Shown piece after piece: positions 5,475 through 13,837 of a DNA stretch of 15,855 nt (positions within the stretch are counted from its first letter, which is position 1; each line of letters starts with the position of its first letter). The stretch is from JBLMYQ01 sp050258375 (GTDB taxonomy: Bacteria; Bacillota; Clostridia; Acetivibrionales; UBA4821), in assembly GCA_050258375.1 (NCBI GenBank), contig JBLMYQ010000046.1:1-15855 (forward strand), given 5' to 3'. The notes beneath the pieces are model-generated. The model searched no databases, was not told the origin of the DNA, and saw only the letters and a program-made list of their open reading frames with translations. Position numbers and translations under genes: made by a program.

Positions 5475-7199
5475 CTATCGCCTTATATTTTCTTTGGCTT
5501 TTTCTGATATATCAATTATTTCTCTTGCATGTTTTAAAGTAGTATCTGTAATATTTGAGGTTCCAATTAGCTTTGCAATTTCTTTGTCTCTATCATTTTT
5601 ACAAATTAATTCTATACTTGTTTTAGTTTTCGCATCTTTAGCTTCTTTTTGAATTACATAATGGTAATCTGCCATTGAAGCGATTTGAGCTAAATGAGTA
5701 ACACATATCACTTGGTGTTCTTGAGATATGTATGCTAATTTTTCAGCAACAGCAAAAGCTACTTTTCCACTAATGCCAGAATCAATTTCGTCAAATATCA
5801 GAGTTGGTTTATTATCAACTTTTGCTAGAATAGTTTTTATTGCAAGCATTATTCTTGACATTTCACCACCAGAAGCTATTTTGTTCAACGGCTTTAAATC
5901 TTCGCCCAGATTTGGAGAAATATAAAATTCTATATTATCAAGACCATTTTTATTAAATTTGTATAATCCTTCGTTATCTAAGGATTCATCAAAGTTTATT
6001 TTAGTAATAAATTTTGTATTTTTCATTTCGAGGTTATGCAGTTCTTGAATGATTTTTTCTGAAAGAATGTTCCCTTTCTCTATTCTGGTTTTAGACATTT
6101 CTTTTGAAAGAGTAAAAAGTTCTTTGTTTAAAGAGCTTTTTTCTGCATTTATTTTTTTAAAGCGTTCTTCAATATTTGAAATTGCATCAATTTCAGTTAG
6201 CAATACAGTGTTATAACATATAATTTCTTCTACGTTTTTTCCGTATTTTCTTTTTAATTTAGTTATAAGGTCTAATCTTTCTTCAATATGTTCTAACCTT
6301 TCAGGACTATATTCTATTTCATCCTTCCATAATCTAATATCATGTGAAAGCTCTTCAATATTGTAAGATAAGTCAGTTAAAGTATTCGCCGCTAAGGAAT
6401 ACTTTTCATCAAATGCTGATATTTGCTGTAAATTTCTTAATGAATTATTAATCATAGATAAAACTGAATTCCTGTTTATATCATTACCAACGAGGGTTTC
6501 ATAAGAATTAGACAAGTTTAAATTTATTTTTTCTGAATTTGAAAGTTTAAGCTTTATCTCACTAAGCTCCTCCTCCTCTCCGGCTCGGAGGTTTGCTTGA
6601 GAAATTTCACCTATTTGATAATTTAAAATGTCTACTTTTTTTGCAATCTCTTCAGGACTTCCGGATAGTTCAGCAAGCTCATTGTTTAGCATTTTTAACT
6701 GATTTAATTTTTCACAATATTTGTCCTTAATTTTAAGAATATCATTACCTATAAAATTATCTAAAAATTCAATATGATTGCTTTTTTCGAGAAGTGATTG
6801 ATTTTCATTTTGTCCGTGAATATCAATAATCTTTTCGCCCAAGCTTTTAAGCATCCCTACAGTAGCCATTCTGCCATTAACCTTGCAGATATTCTTCCCA
6901 TTTGAATATAATTCTCTGGCTATCAGCACCATGTTATCCTCAACTTCAAATCCTAGCTCTTTTAATTCATTAAGCTTATTAATATCATCAATTATGAATA
7001 AGGCTTCTATAATGGCCTTATCTTCACCGCTTCGAATAATGTCTTTTGAAAGCCGGTCTCCGATTATAGCTGTTATAGCATCAATGACTATTGATTTACC
7101 TGCACCGGTTTCACCTGTAAGGATATTTAGACCTTGTCCAAGTTCAAATTCTACTTTATCTATAAGTGCTACGTTTTGAATCAATAATCTTGAGAGCAT
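5475..7199 (-). CDS. recN: DNA repair protein RecN
   Basis: A 574-residue SMC-like ATPase that gathers broken DNA ends early in double-strand-break repair. The N-terminal head has LLIQNVALIDKVEFE and the Walker A motif GETGAGKS (residues 29-36). Two long coiled-coil stretches (about 150-230 and 285-400) are separated by a hinge. The C-terminal head has the ABC signature ASGGEMSR near 441 and Walker B LIFDEIDSGISG near 466, then VICVTHLAQIAS. The length is normal for the family. ATG 7199 is preceded by AAAGGG. It lies 80 bases after nadK in the same direction with no clear promoter or terminator between them, so the two are probably cotranscribed. In most Firmicutes argR precedes and spoIVB follows recN; neither holds here. 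Intracellular, nucleoid-associated. Confidence 0.97.
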   Translation of the reverse strand: MLSRLLIQNVALIDKVEFELGQGLNILTGETGAGKSIVIDAITAIIGDRLSKDIIRSGEDKAIIEALFIIDDINKLNELKELGFEVEDNMVLIARELYSNGKNICKVNGRMATVGMLKSLGEKIIDIHGQNENQSLLEKSNHIEFLDNFIGNDILKIKDKYCEKLNQLKMLNNELAELSGSPEEIAKKVDILNYQIGEISQANLRAGEEEELSEIKLKLSNSEKINLNLSNSYETLVGNDINRNSVLSMINNSLRNLQQISAFDEKYSLAANTLTDLSYNIEELSHDIRLWKDEIEYSPERLEHIEERLDLITKLKRKYGKNVEEIICYNTVLLTEIDAISNIEERFKKINAEKSSLNKELFTLSKEMSKTRIEKGNILSEKIIQELHNLEMKNTKFITKINFDESLDNEGLYKFNKNGLDNIEFYISPNLGEDLKPLNKIASGGEMSRIMLAIKTILAKVDNKPTLIFDEIDSGISGKVAFAVAEKLAYISQEHQVICVTHLAQIASMADYHYVIQKEAKDAKTKTSIELICKNDRDKEIAKLIGTSNITDTTLKHAREIIDISEKAKENIRR

Positions 7200-7279
7200 A
7201 GTATACCCTTTCTTTTTTACTAAAAAAATTTCTGTTTCCTTTTGCCAAATACTCCGAGAGAAGAGCTAGGAATGAAGAG

Positions 7280-8134
7280 TTAATTCCTCAAAAACAGTTT
7301 TTTTCTAATTGTATCAAAAAAGTTTTTTTCAGGAAGTTTAATATACTTAAGAGAAAATTGTGATTTTTTAATTTCGATTATATCTGTCCCTTTTAATTTA
7401 AATGTTTTTTGACCATCTAAGGTTAGGATGCACTCATTCTGATTTTTATCATCAACAGAAACAGTCACAATTCTTTCATCAGAAAGAATTAAAGAACGTG
7501 CATGAAGAGTATGAGGACAAATTGGTGTTACAAGAATAAGCTTCATATCCGGCTCTACAATTGGTCCCCCCGCTGATAATGAATAAGCTGTTGAACCAAT
7601 TGGTGTTGAAATTATAAGTCCATCAGCAGGGAACTCATCAATCTTTTGACCATCCAACAGTATGCTGATGTTTATCATTCTTGAGATTGAACCCCTAGAT
7701 ATTACGACATCATTTAATGCAATATTTGTTTCCATATTATTTGATTCATTAACAATTCGTCCTTCTAAAAGCATTCTTTCTTTAATTGTATAATTTCCTT
7801 CAACAAGCAGCTTTGAAACCATGTCTATGTCTTGTTTATCAGCTTCTGTAAGGAATCCCAGATGCCCAATATTTATACCAAGTATAGGTTTGTTATATTT
7901 ACTGGCTTTTTTTGCTATTCTTAAAAATGTACCATCCCCGCCTAACGAAATTACTATATCACTATAGTCAATTAATTGTTCTTCATTTACCCTTATACAT
8001 GATATTTCAGTTATTTCCGTAGTATTTTCCGGCAATAGTAATTCAACGCCATGTGATACCAAGCTTTTTGAGAGCAGCTTAGTTACACTGAAATCAATAT
8101 CTTTTTCTATGTTTGTTAGTATACCAATTTTCAA
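7280..8134 (-). CDS. nadK: NAD kinase
   Basis: A 284-residue ATP (or polyphosphate)-dependent NAD kinase, the source of NADP in the cytoplasm. Diagnostic motifs are GGDGTFL (65-71), NIGHLGFLTEAD (88-99), LNDVV (140-144, the NE/ND motif), and the glycine-rich nucleotide site DGLIISTPIGSTAYSLSAGG (171-190) followed by PICPHTL. The start is TTG at 8134, with AAAGGTGGG 7 bases upstream; no in-frame ATG fits. recN follows at 80 bases. No argR gene or remnant is readable in that gap. I see no convincing promoter directly upstream, but the preceding gene ends in a terminator at 8181-8206, so initiation must occur between about 8140 and 8180. Confidence 0.97.
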   Translation of the reverse strand: MKIGILTNIEKDIDFSVTKLLSKSLVSHGVELLLPENTTEITEISCIRVNEEQLIDYSDIVISLGGDGTFLRIAKKASKYNKPILGINIGHLGFLTEADKQDIDMVSKLLVEGNYTIKERMLLEGRIVNESNNMETNIALNDVVISRGSISRMINISILLDGQKIDEFPADGLIISTPIGSTAYSLSAGGPIVEPDMKLILVTPICPHTLHARSLILSDERIVTVSVDDKNQNECILTLDGQKTFKLKGTDIIEIKKSQFSLKYIKLPEKNFFDTIRKKLFLRN

Positions 8135-8180
8135 ATGTTAACCCACCTTTGTGCTAATATCTATTTATTAGAATAACAAG

Positions 8181-8206
8181 AAAAAATGTGTTTATCAACA
8201 CATTTT
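8181..8206 (-). terminator. Terminator of the phospholipase C-like gene
   Basis: A perfect 10-bp stem, AAAATGTGTT (8183-8192) with AACACATTTT (8197-8206), and a 4-base loop. On the minus strand it ends in TTTTTT. It lies 32 bases beyond the stop of the gene at 8239-8826. Confidence 0.75.
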
Positions 8207-8238
8207 AGAAAAACGGATTTCTTCATTAAAACAGATTC

Positions 8239-8826
8239 TTAGGCAGCTTTGAATTTTATTTTTGAAAGGCAGGCTTTTACAATATAGTTGTTAACGATTA
8301 TACAGGTGTAGATTGCATAAAAAATGTCATTGGTCGCCGAGAATTTCTTTTGTTTGTAACTATGGTATATTAAATGCAATACCTCGGAAATATTATCTTT
8401 TGGATTTAGTGTTAGTGTATTTGAATTCAAATACTTTTTAAGTTTGTATATTTTTATTTTTTTACAAATTGTATCAAGCTTTCTTTCATAAATGAAATGT
8501 GAAACGATACTTTTATTAACTAAATTTTTATTATGCGGCATACAAAAGAAATCCGCTATATAGTGATTAATAACTCCTAAATTAACAGCGAAATCATTAC
8601 TGTGCAAATCTTTCATACAAATAGTTTTTTCAATCAGAGCATTTATTTCTGAATTTATATATTCTGCTGAACTGAAATAATTATGAGGGATATCCTTAAA
8701 ATTCATAATAATATCTGGCTTTATATTTCCGTATTTAAAACCTAGTTTATTTATCTTTACGCGATTTTCACAAAGCATATTATCATAAGTGATTTTTGAG
8801 AAAAACAAATGTGTTTTATATAGCAT
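8239..8826 (-). CDS. Zinc-dependent phospholipase C-like protein
   Basis: A 195-residue protein with the metal-ligand pattern of the bacterial zinc-dependent phospholipase C fold (PF00882-like): His6 in KTH, Asp38 in GNIKPDI, His48, His88-x3-Asp92 in NHYIADFF, His98 in MPH, and His110-x3-Glu114 in SHFIYE. The spacing of H-x3-D, H, and H-x3-E follows Clostridium perfringens alpha-toxin. Unlike secreted toxins it has no signal peptide, so no processed N-terminal Trp ligand is possible, and it lacks the C-terminal membrane-binding domain. Similar short cytoplasmic members occur in Clostridia, substrate unknown. The ribosome binding site is poor (AGAAAG), the gene lies after a terminator downstream of lepA, and its C-terminal part is very Lys/Ile/Asn-rich. 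Low expression is likely. Enzyme activity is inferred from the ligands only. Confidence 0.75.
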   Translation of the reverse strand: MLYKTHLFFSKITYDNMLCENRVKINKLGFKYGNIKPDIIMNFKDIPHNYFSSAEYINSEINALIEKTICMKDLHSNDFAVNLGVINHYIADFFCMPHNKNLVNKSIVSHFIYERKLDTICKKIKIYKLKKYLNSNTLTLNPKDNISEVLHLIYHSYKQKKFSATNDIFYAIYTCIIVNNYIVKACLSKIKFKAA

Positions 8827-8850
8827 TTAATTCTGCCAGCTTTCTTTTGT

Positions 8851-8886
8851 AAAATTTAAAGCGGAAGGCTGTACGACCTTTCCGCT
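8851..8886 (-). terminator. Rho-independent terminator of lepA
   Basis: On the minus strand, AGCGGAAAGG (8886-8877) pairs with CCTTCCGCT (8868-8860) with one bulged base, then a TTTAAATTTT tract. This is the most GC-rich hairpin in the window, and it starts 57 bases after the lepA stop. Confidence 0.75.
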
Positions 8887-8943
8887 CGTTAATATTTAAT
8901 TCTATGAATATAGTTTATTTGATTACATCAAGAAAGGCAACCT

Positions 8944-10758
8944 CTAATTATTGTCAATCTTAAGAACAGCCATGAAGGCTTCTTGTGGTACCTCAACACT
9001 ACCCATCTGACGCATTCTTTTTTTACCTTCTTTTTGCTTTTCGAGAAGCTTTTTCTTTCTGGTGATATCCCCTCCATAACACTTGGCGAGAACGTCTTTC
9101 CTTAATGCCCTTATAGTCTCACGAGCAATAACCTTTCCGCCAATAGAAGCTTGTATAGGAATTTCAAACATTTGACGTGGAATGACATCTTTCAGTTTTT
9201 CAGCCATTTTTCTTCCACGCGTTGCAGCTTTATCTCTATGAACAATAAAGGAAAATGCATCGACTATTTCATTATTTAACATGATGTCAAGCTTAACCAG
9301 TGTGGAACGTCTGTATTCAAGAAACTCATAATCAAAAGAGGCATATCCCTTTGTACGAGATTTTAGTGCATCAAAGAAATCATATATAATCTCATTTAGA
9401 GGCAGTTCATATGTCAACATAACCCTTGATTCGTCAATATAGCTCATGTTTTTATATGTTCCTCTTCTTTCTTGGCAAAGCTCCATTACATTTCCCACAT
9501 AATCCTTTGGAAGCATAATTGTAGCTGTTACTATTGGTTCTTCCATGTAATCAATTTCCTGAGTTGACGGCATATTGGTCGGATTATCAATATTTAAAAG
9601 CTCACCGTCGGTTTTTATTATCTTATAAATAACACTGGGAGCTGTAGTTACCAAGTCTATATTGTATTCTCTCTCAAGCCTTTCCTGGATAATCTCCATG
9701 TGAAGCAAGCCTAAAAATCCGCATCTAAAACCAAATCCAAGAGCAACTGATGTTTCAGGTTCAAATGAAAGCGCTGCATCGTTTAATTGAAGCTTTTCCA
9801 AGGATTCACGTAAATCTTCATACTTGGCACCATCAGCAGGATACATTCCGCAAAAAACCATAGGGACAGCTTTTTTGTACCCTGGAAGAGGTGCTGATGC
9901 AGGGTTACTTGCATCGGTTATTGTATCTCCAACTCTCGAATCTTTTACATTTTTAATGCTTGCGGCAATATATCCAACATCTCCGGCCAATAATTCAGAG
10001 CATTCTGACAGCATGCCCGGTCTGAAATAACCTACTTCATTTACAATAAAAGTCTTGCCACTAGCCATCATTTTAATTTGTGTTCCTGCTCTAACTGAGC
10101 CTTCCTTAACTCTGACATAGGCAATTACACCTTTATAATTATCATATCTTGAATCAAAAATTAATGCCTTAAGTGGTGCATTTTCATCCTCATTTGGACA
10201 GGGAATCCCTTCTATAATCTTTTCAAGAAGATCTTCAACGTTTAACCCTGTTTTTGCTGAAATTTCAGGGGCTTCACTTGCATCAAGCCCGATTATGTCT
10301 TCAATTTCTTTTTTTACATGTTCTGGTCGTGCATTAGGTAAATCAATTTTATTTATAACCGGTATTATTTCAAGGTCATGCTCCAGAGCAAGATAAACAT
10401 TTGCCAATGTTTGTGCTTCTATTCCCTGCGAAGAATCCACGACAAGAATAGCTCCTTCGCAAGCAGCCAAGCTTCTTGAGACCTCATAATTAAAATCAAC
10501 ATGTCCGGGAGTATCAATGAGGTTAAGGATATACTCGTTCCCATCCTTTGAAGTATAAACCATTCTGACTGCCTGTGCCTTTATGGTTATACCTCTTTCC
10601 CTCTCAATTTCCATATTGTCAAGAACCTGATCCTGCATTTCTCTTTGTGTAAGAGAACCGGTCATTTCAATAAGCCTATCAGCTAATGTTGATTTGCCAT
10701 GGTCAATATGTGCTATTATGCTAAAGTTTCTAATCCGCTTTTGTCTCTTGCTTGCCAT
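8944..10758 (-). CDS. lepA: Elongation factor 4 (LepA), ribosomal back-translocase GTPase
   Basis: A 604-residue translational GTPase that binds stalled or mis-translocated ribosomes. The G motifs are intact: AHIDHGKST (16-24), a threonine in the RGITI segment, DTPGHVDF and NKIDLPNA. EF-G-like domains II, III and V follow (GFGFRCGFLGLLHMEI). The LepA-specific C-terminal domain ends CYGGDITRKKKLLEKQKEG...GSVEVPQEAFMAVLK. Full length for the family. ATG 10758 has AGGAGG 13 bases upstream, a rather long spacing. An extended -10 promoter lies at 10798-10806. In many Firmicutes lepA is followed by hemW, hrcA and grpE. Here it ends in a terminator and is followed by the phospholipase-like gene. Confidence 0.98.
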   Translation of the reverse strand: MASKRQKRIRNFSIIAHIDHGKSTLADRLIEMTGSLTQREMQDQVLDNMEIERERGITIKAQAVRMVYTSKDGNEYILNLIDTPGHVDFNYEVSRSLAACEGAILVVDSSQGIEAQTLANVYLALEHDLEIIPVINKIDLPNARPEHVKKEIEDIIGLDASEAPEISAKTGLNVEDLLEKIIEGIPCPNEDENAPLKALIFDSRYDNYKGVIAYVRVKEGSVRAGTQIKMMASGKTFIVNEVGYFRPGMLSECSELLAGDVGYIAASIKNVKDSRVGDTITDASNPASAPLPGYKKAVPMVFCGMYPADGAKYEDLRESLEKLQLNDAALSFEPETSVALGFGFRCGFLGLLHMEIIQERLEREYNIDLVTTAPSVIYKIIKTDGELLNIDNPTNMPSTQEIDYMEEPIVTATIMLPKDYVGNVMELCQERRGTYKNMSYIDESRVMLTYELPLNEIIYDFFDALKSRTKGYASFDYEFLEYRRSTLVKLDIMLNNEIVDAFSFIVHRDKAATRGRKMAEKLKDVIPRQMFEIPIQASIGGKVIARETIRALRKDVLAKCYGGDITRKKKLLEKQKEGKKRMRQMGSVEVPQEAFMAVLKIDNN

Positions 10759-10797
10759 TAATCTAGGTCAGCCTCCTATTTATGCAATTTCTGTGCT

Positions 10798-10806
10798 ATT
10801 ATAACA
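10798..10806 (-). promoter_or_regulatory. Extended -10 promoter of lepA
   Basis: TGT-TATAAT on the minus strand, a perfect extended -10 box about 40 bases upstream of the lepA ATG. The -35 region at 17 bases (TTTTAA) is weak, as is usual for extended -10 promoters. Confidence 0.6.
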
Positions 10807-10867
10807 TAACTGAATAGAGTTTAAAACAAATACTTTTAATATTAATAGTAACTCCCGCAATAGTCTT

Positions 10868-10909
10868 GCAAAAGTAAAGACACCTCCAATTATATTGAAG
10901 ATGCCTTCT
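10868..10909 (-). terminator. Minus-strand-specific terminator of the 123-residue gene
   Basis: In minus-strand RNA, AAGGCAUCUUCA (10907-10896) pairs along its whole length with UGGAGGUGUCUU (10888-10877), using three G-U pairs, followed by UACUUUUG. In plus-strand RNA those positions are A-C mismatches, so it should act in one direction only. It begins 24 bases after the stop at 10931. Confidence 0.65.
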
Positions 10910-10930
10910 AAAAATTATATTTTAAGCTTT

Positions 10931-11302
10931 TTAAAAATACAAGCAAAAATTATATACTTCCCGGTAAACATCCGATAGTGATTTAAAGGCTTTATACTCA
11001 ATTCTATTAAAATATTCACTTGATTCTACCTTTAAAATTTCATCAAGCTTGAATTCTACCACAATATCGTTTTCTTTCAGCTTCATTGAAATGTTTATAC
11101 CTGTTTTATCGTGATATATAGTATAATCTATCAAGGTATAAATTTTCTCATTATAGTATTGATTTGGAATAAAACTTAGCTTAACCTTATTTCCTATATG
11201 ATTTTCAAGATTTGTACATAATACCTGTGTTTCCAAGGCTATTGAGTTTTGTATAAGCTGATTGGGTAACCTTTGCTGTGGGCGATGAACAATTAAATCC
11301 AT
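10931..11302 (-). CDS. Hypothetical protein of 123 residues
   Basis: I do not recognise this protein. It has a textbook ribosome binding site (GGAGGTG, 5 bases before ATG 11302) and a terminator of its own, so it is likely expressed. There is no signal peptide or membrane span. Residues 1-35 look helical and end in VLCTNLENHIGN. Residues about 37-95 alternate hydrophobic and charged residues as in a beta-sheet domain (KVKLSFIPNQYYNEKIYTL, TGINISMKL, IVVEFKLDEILKVES). The last 25 residues are aromatic and helical, ending VYNFCLYF. Two cysteines (about 29 and 120). It is divergent from mutS2 across 159 very AT-rich bases and upstream of lepA, but separated from lepA by a terminator and a promoter, so no shared job is implied. 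Confidence 0.75.
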   Translation of the reverse strand: MDLIVHRPQQRLPNQLIQNSIALETQVLCTNLENHIGNKVKLSFIPNQYYNEKIYTLIDYTIYHDKTGINISMKLKENDIVVEFKLDEILKVESSEYFNRIEYKAFKSLSDVYREVYNFCLYF

Positions 11303-11461
11303 TGTGACACCTCCGTATTTTTCTCTTTTGTTTTTATTTATTTAATTAACTTTTTGTAGTATCATTTATATATATTTTATATGATAATTATTTCGGCAAA
11401 AATATAGTTTTTTTAATAGTTATTTAATATTTGATTAAATTTTATCGAAATAGGTGAAAAT
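11303..11461. other. AT-rich divergent intergenic region upstream of mutS2
   Basis: This 159-base region separates the divergent 123-residue gene and mutS2 and must hold promoters for both. I see no -35/-10 pair good enough to call. A short imperfect dyad, TATCAT (11360-11365) with ATGATA (11391-11396), is present and might be an operator, but such pairings are common in sequence this AT-rich. Confidence 0.4.
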
Positions 11462-13837
11462 ATGCAAGATAATTTGTTAAAAATTCTTGAATTTGATAAA
11501 ATTGTAAATCTATTAGCTGAAGAATGTTCTAGTTTGATTGGAATGGAGCTTGCTAAAAAGCTTACGCCTTCATTCGAATTATCAGAAGTTTTGGAGTTTC
11601 TTGAAGAAACCTCTGAGGCGGTTGAATTTATTATGCATAAAGGAATACCACCTTTCCAAGGAATCAAAGATATAAGGCATTCAGTTGATAAAGCTAAAAA
11701 ATCTGATTTACTCAATCCTGGTGAGATTTTAGCAATTGGCTATACATTGCGCTCTTCCAGAAGCCTTAAAGGATATTTTGATAAAGAGAATACTACACAA
11801 AGCCATTACCATACGCTGCTGCCATTATTTAAAGGGCTGTATCAAAATAATCGAATTGAGGATAAGATTTTTTTAAGTATTATTTCTGAAGATGAAATAT
11901 CAGATAATGCTAGTCCTGCGCTATATTCTATTAGACGTCAGATAGCGCAGGTTGAACAAGATATCAAAGATAAGCTTAATAAAATGATTCATTCATCCAG
12001 CTATCAGAAGTACCTGCAAGAAAGCTTTATAACCATACGGGGAGGCAGGTATGTTCTTCCTGTTAAACAAGAGTATAGAAATGAGATTACAGGTCTGGTT
12101 CATGATGCCTCTTCTAGTGGAGCGACATTGTTTATTGAACCGATGGTGTTGGTTGAAGCAAACAACTTAATTAAACAGCTTAAAATTAAAGAGACGCAAG
12201 AGATTGAAAGAATACTATATGAGCTCTCTGCTCTTATAGCCGAAATTGCTTCTGAATTAAGAGACAACATTGAAATTCTTGCAAAGCTGGATTTTATTTT
12301 TGCTAAAGGGAAATTAAGTCTTGGAATGAAAGGTGTAAAACCATCTGTTTGTAGTAATGGCACATTGAATATAATAAAAGGCCGTCACCCTCTTCTTGCT
12401 TCTGAAAAGGTTGTCCCTATAGATATTTGGTTTGATAATAAATACAATACATTAGTTATAACGGGTCCTAACACTGGTGGAAAAACTGTTACATTAAAAA
12501 CAGTAGGGCTTTTAACCCTTATGGCACAGGCAGGACTTCATATTCCTGCTAAGGATGGTTCTGAAATGAATGTTTTTACTAAAATATTTGCTGATATTGG
12601 TGACGAACAAAGCATAGAACAAAATCTCAGTACTTTCTCATCTCATATGAAAAACATAATAGAAATTCTAAATAATGTCCAAGCTAACTCATTGGTGCTT
12701 CTTGATGAACTCGGTTCAGGAACAGACCCAATTGAAGGTGCAGCTATTGCTACTTCTATACTCGAGTTTCTTCATAATAAAAATGCAGTCACTGTTGCCA
12801 CGACACATTACAGTGAATTAAAGCTTTTCGCACTAAAAACTGAAGGAATTGAAAATGCAAGCTGTGAGTTTGACGTTGCTACCCTTATGCCAACCTACAG
12901 ATTATTGATTGGTATTCCTGGAAGAAGTAATGCTTTTGCAATATCTCGTAAGTTAGGGCTGAATGATTCTATATTGGATAGAGCTCAAAATTTTATATCT
13001 GATGAAGAAACAAGATTCGAGGATGTAATTGCTGCTGTTGAAAATGACAGGCGCGAAGCTGAAAGTGCTCTGATTGAAATTGAATATCTTAAGACTGAAG
13101 CTAAAAGATTAAAGGAAGAACTTGAAAAAAGCAAGGCAGCTATGGAAAGTCAAAAAGAAGGCTTAATACGAGAAGCCAAGAACAAAGCCCGTCAAATAAT
13201 TTCCGAAGCTAAGGAAGAAGCTGAAAATGCCATTAAAGAAATAAAAAAGCTGGCTGAAGAAGAAGTAATTGAGCGTGATAAAAAAGCTTCTAAAATACGC
13301 GAAGGATTACAAAATAAGCTGAAAGAAAACCAAGTTAATACCGAAATTCCTCTTTTTAATATGAATGCCGGAAAAAGCAGTCACAGCTTTAAAAGTGGTG
13401 ATAACGTTTATATTCTTACCTTAAAGCAAAAAGGTGTTGCACTTGGGGCAGCAGATGAAACTGGAAATGTTATGGTTCAGGCAGGTGCAATTAAAATTAA
13501 AGTTCCTGCCTCTGTACTTCAACCAATAAAGGAAACAAAAAGTAAAGAAAGCCAGATAAGCATTAAAAATGTTTTGTCTAATAAAGAAAGAAATGTTTCA
13601 CTTGAGTTGGATCTTAGAGGACAGACACTCGAAGAAGCTGTAGCCAATACAGATATGTATCTGGATAATGCTTATCTTTCCGGGGTTAAGAATGTTACTA
13701 TTATTCATGGAAAAGGAACTGGTGTGCTGAGAAAAGGTATTCATGCCTTCCTGAAAAAGCATCCAAATGTCAGGTCATATCGGCTCGGTGTTTTTGGTGA
13801 AGGCGAACAAGGTGTTACTATTGTGGAGCTTTCATAA
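11462..13837 (+). CDS. mutS2: MutS2, ATPase/endonuclease with Smr domain
   Basis: A 791-residue MutS-family protein of the MutS2 branch. It suppresses homologous recombination, and in B. subtilis it also rescues collided ribosomes. The N-terminal lever/clamp helices have no mismatch-recognition domain. The ATPase contains TGPNTGGKTVTLK (Walker A, about 335-347), STFSSHM, and Walker B LVLLDELGSGTDPIEG near 413. A long charged coiled coil (about 515-625) follows. The C-terminal Smr nuclease domain (about 713-791) carries LDLRGQTLEEA and IIHGKGTGVLR. Start ATG 11462 has AGGTGA 6 bases upstream. Length is typical. Its stop codon overlaps the stop of the convergent dacF-like gene (shared bases 13832-13837) with no terminator between, so each gene's transcript probably runs into the other. 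Confidence 0.98.
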   Translation: MQDNLLKILEFDKIVNLLAEECSSLIGMELAKKLTPSFELSEVLEFLEETSEAVEFIMHKGIPPFQGIKDIRHSVDKAKKSDLLNPGEILAIGYTLRSSRSLKGYFDKENTTQSHYHTLLPLFKGLYQNNRIEDKIFLSIISEDEISDNASPALYSIRRQIAQVEQDIKDKLNKMIHSSSYQKYLQESFITIRGGRYVLPVKQEYRNEITGLVHDASSSGATLFIEPMVLVEANNLIKQLKIKETQEIERILYELSALIAEIASELRDNIEILAKLDFIFAKGKLSLGMKGVKPSVCSNGTLNIIKGRHPLLASEKVVPIDIWFDNKYNTLVITGPNTGGKTVTLKTVGLLTLMAQAGLHIPAKDGSEMNVFTKIFADIGDEQSIEQNLSTFSSHMKNIIEILNNVQANSLVLLDELGSGTDPIEGAAIATSILEFLHNKNAVTVATTHYSELKLFALKTEGIENASCEFDVATLMPTYRLLIGIPGRSNAFAISRKLGLNDSILDRAQNFISDEETRFEDVIAAVENDRREAESALIEIEYLKTEAKRLKEELEKSKAAMESQKEGLIREAKNKARQIISEAKEEAENAIKEIKKLAEEEVIERDKKASKIREGLQNKLKENQVNTEIPLFNMNAGKSSHSFKSGDNVYILTLKQKGVALGAADETGNVMVQAGAIKIKVPASVLQPIKETKSKESQISIKNVLSNKERNVSLELDLRGQTLEEAVANTDMYLDNAYLSGVKNVTIIHGKGTGVLRKGIHAFLKKHPNVRSYRLGVFGEGEQGVTIVELS

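Noticed and set aside
7200..7279. Possible argR remnant between nadK and recN
   Set aside because: Only 80 bases are present and no frame shows arginine-repressor motifs. A 6-bp dyad there (AGGAAT/ATTCCT) lacks a T-run.
11354..11382. Promoter for mutS2 (TTGTAG, 17 bases, TTATAT)
   Set aside because: Only three of six positions match in each box, which is expected by chance in DNA this AT-rich.
11413..11715. 100-residue minus-strand open frame over the mutS2 start
   Set aside because: It is antisense to the conserved mutS2 N-terminus and has no ribosome binding site or recognisable motif.
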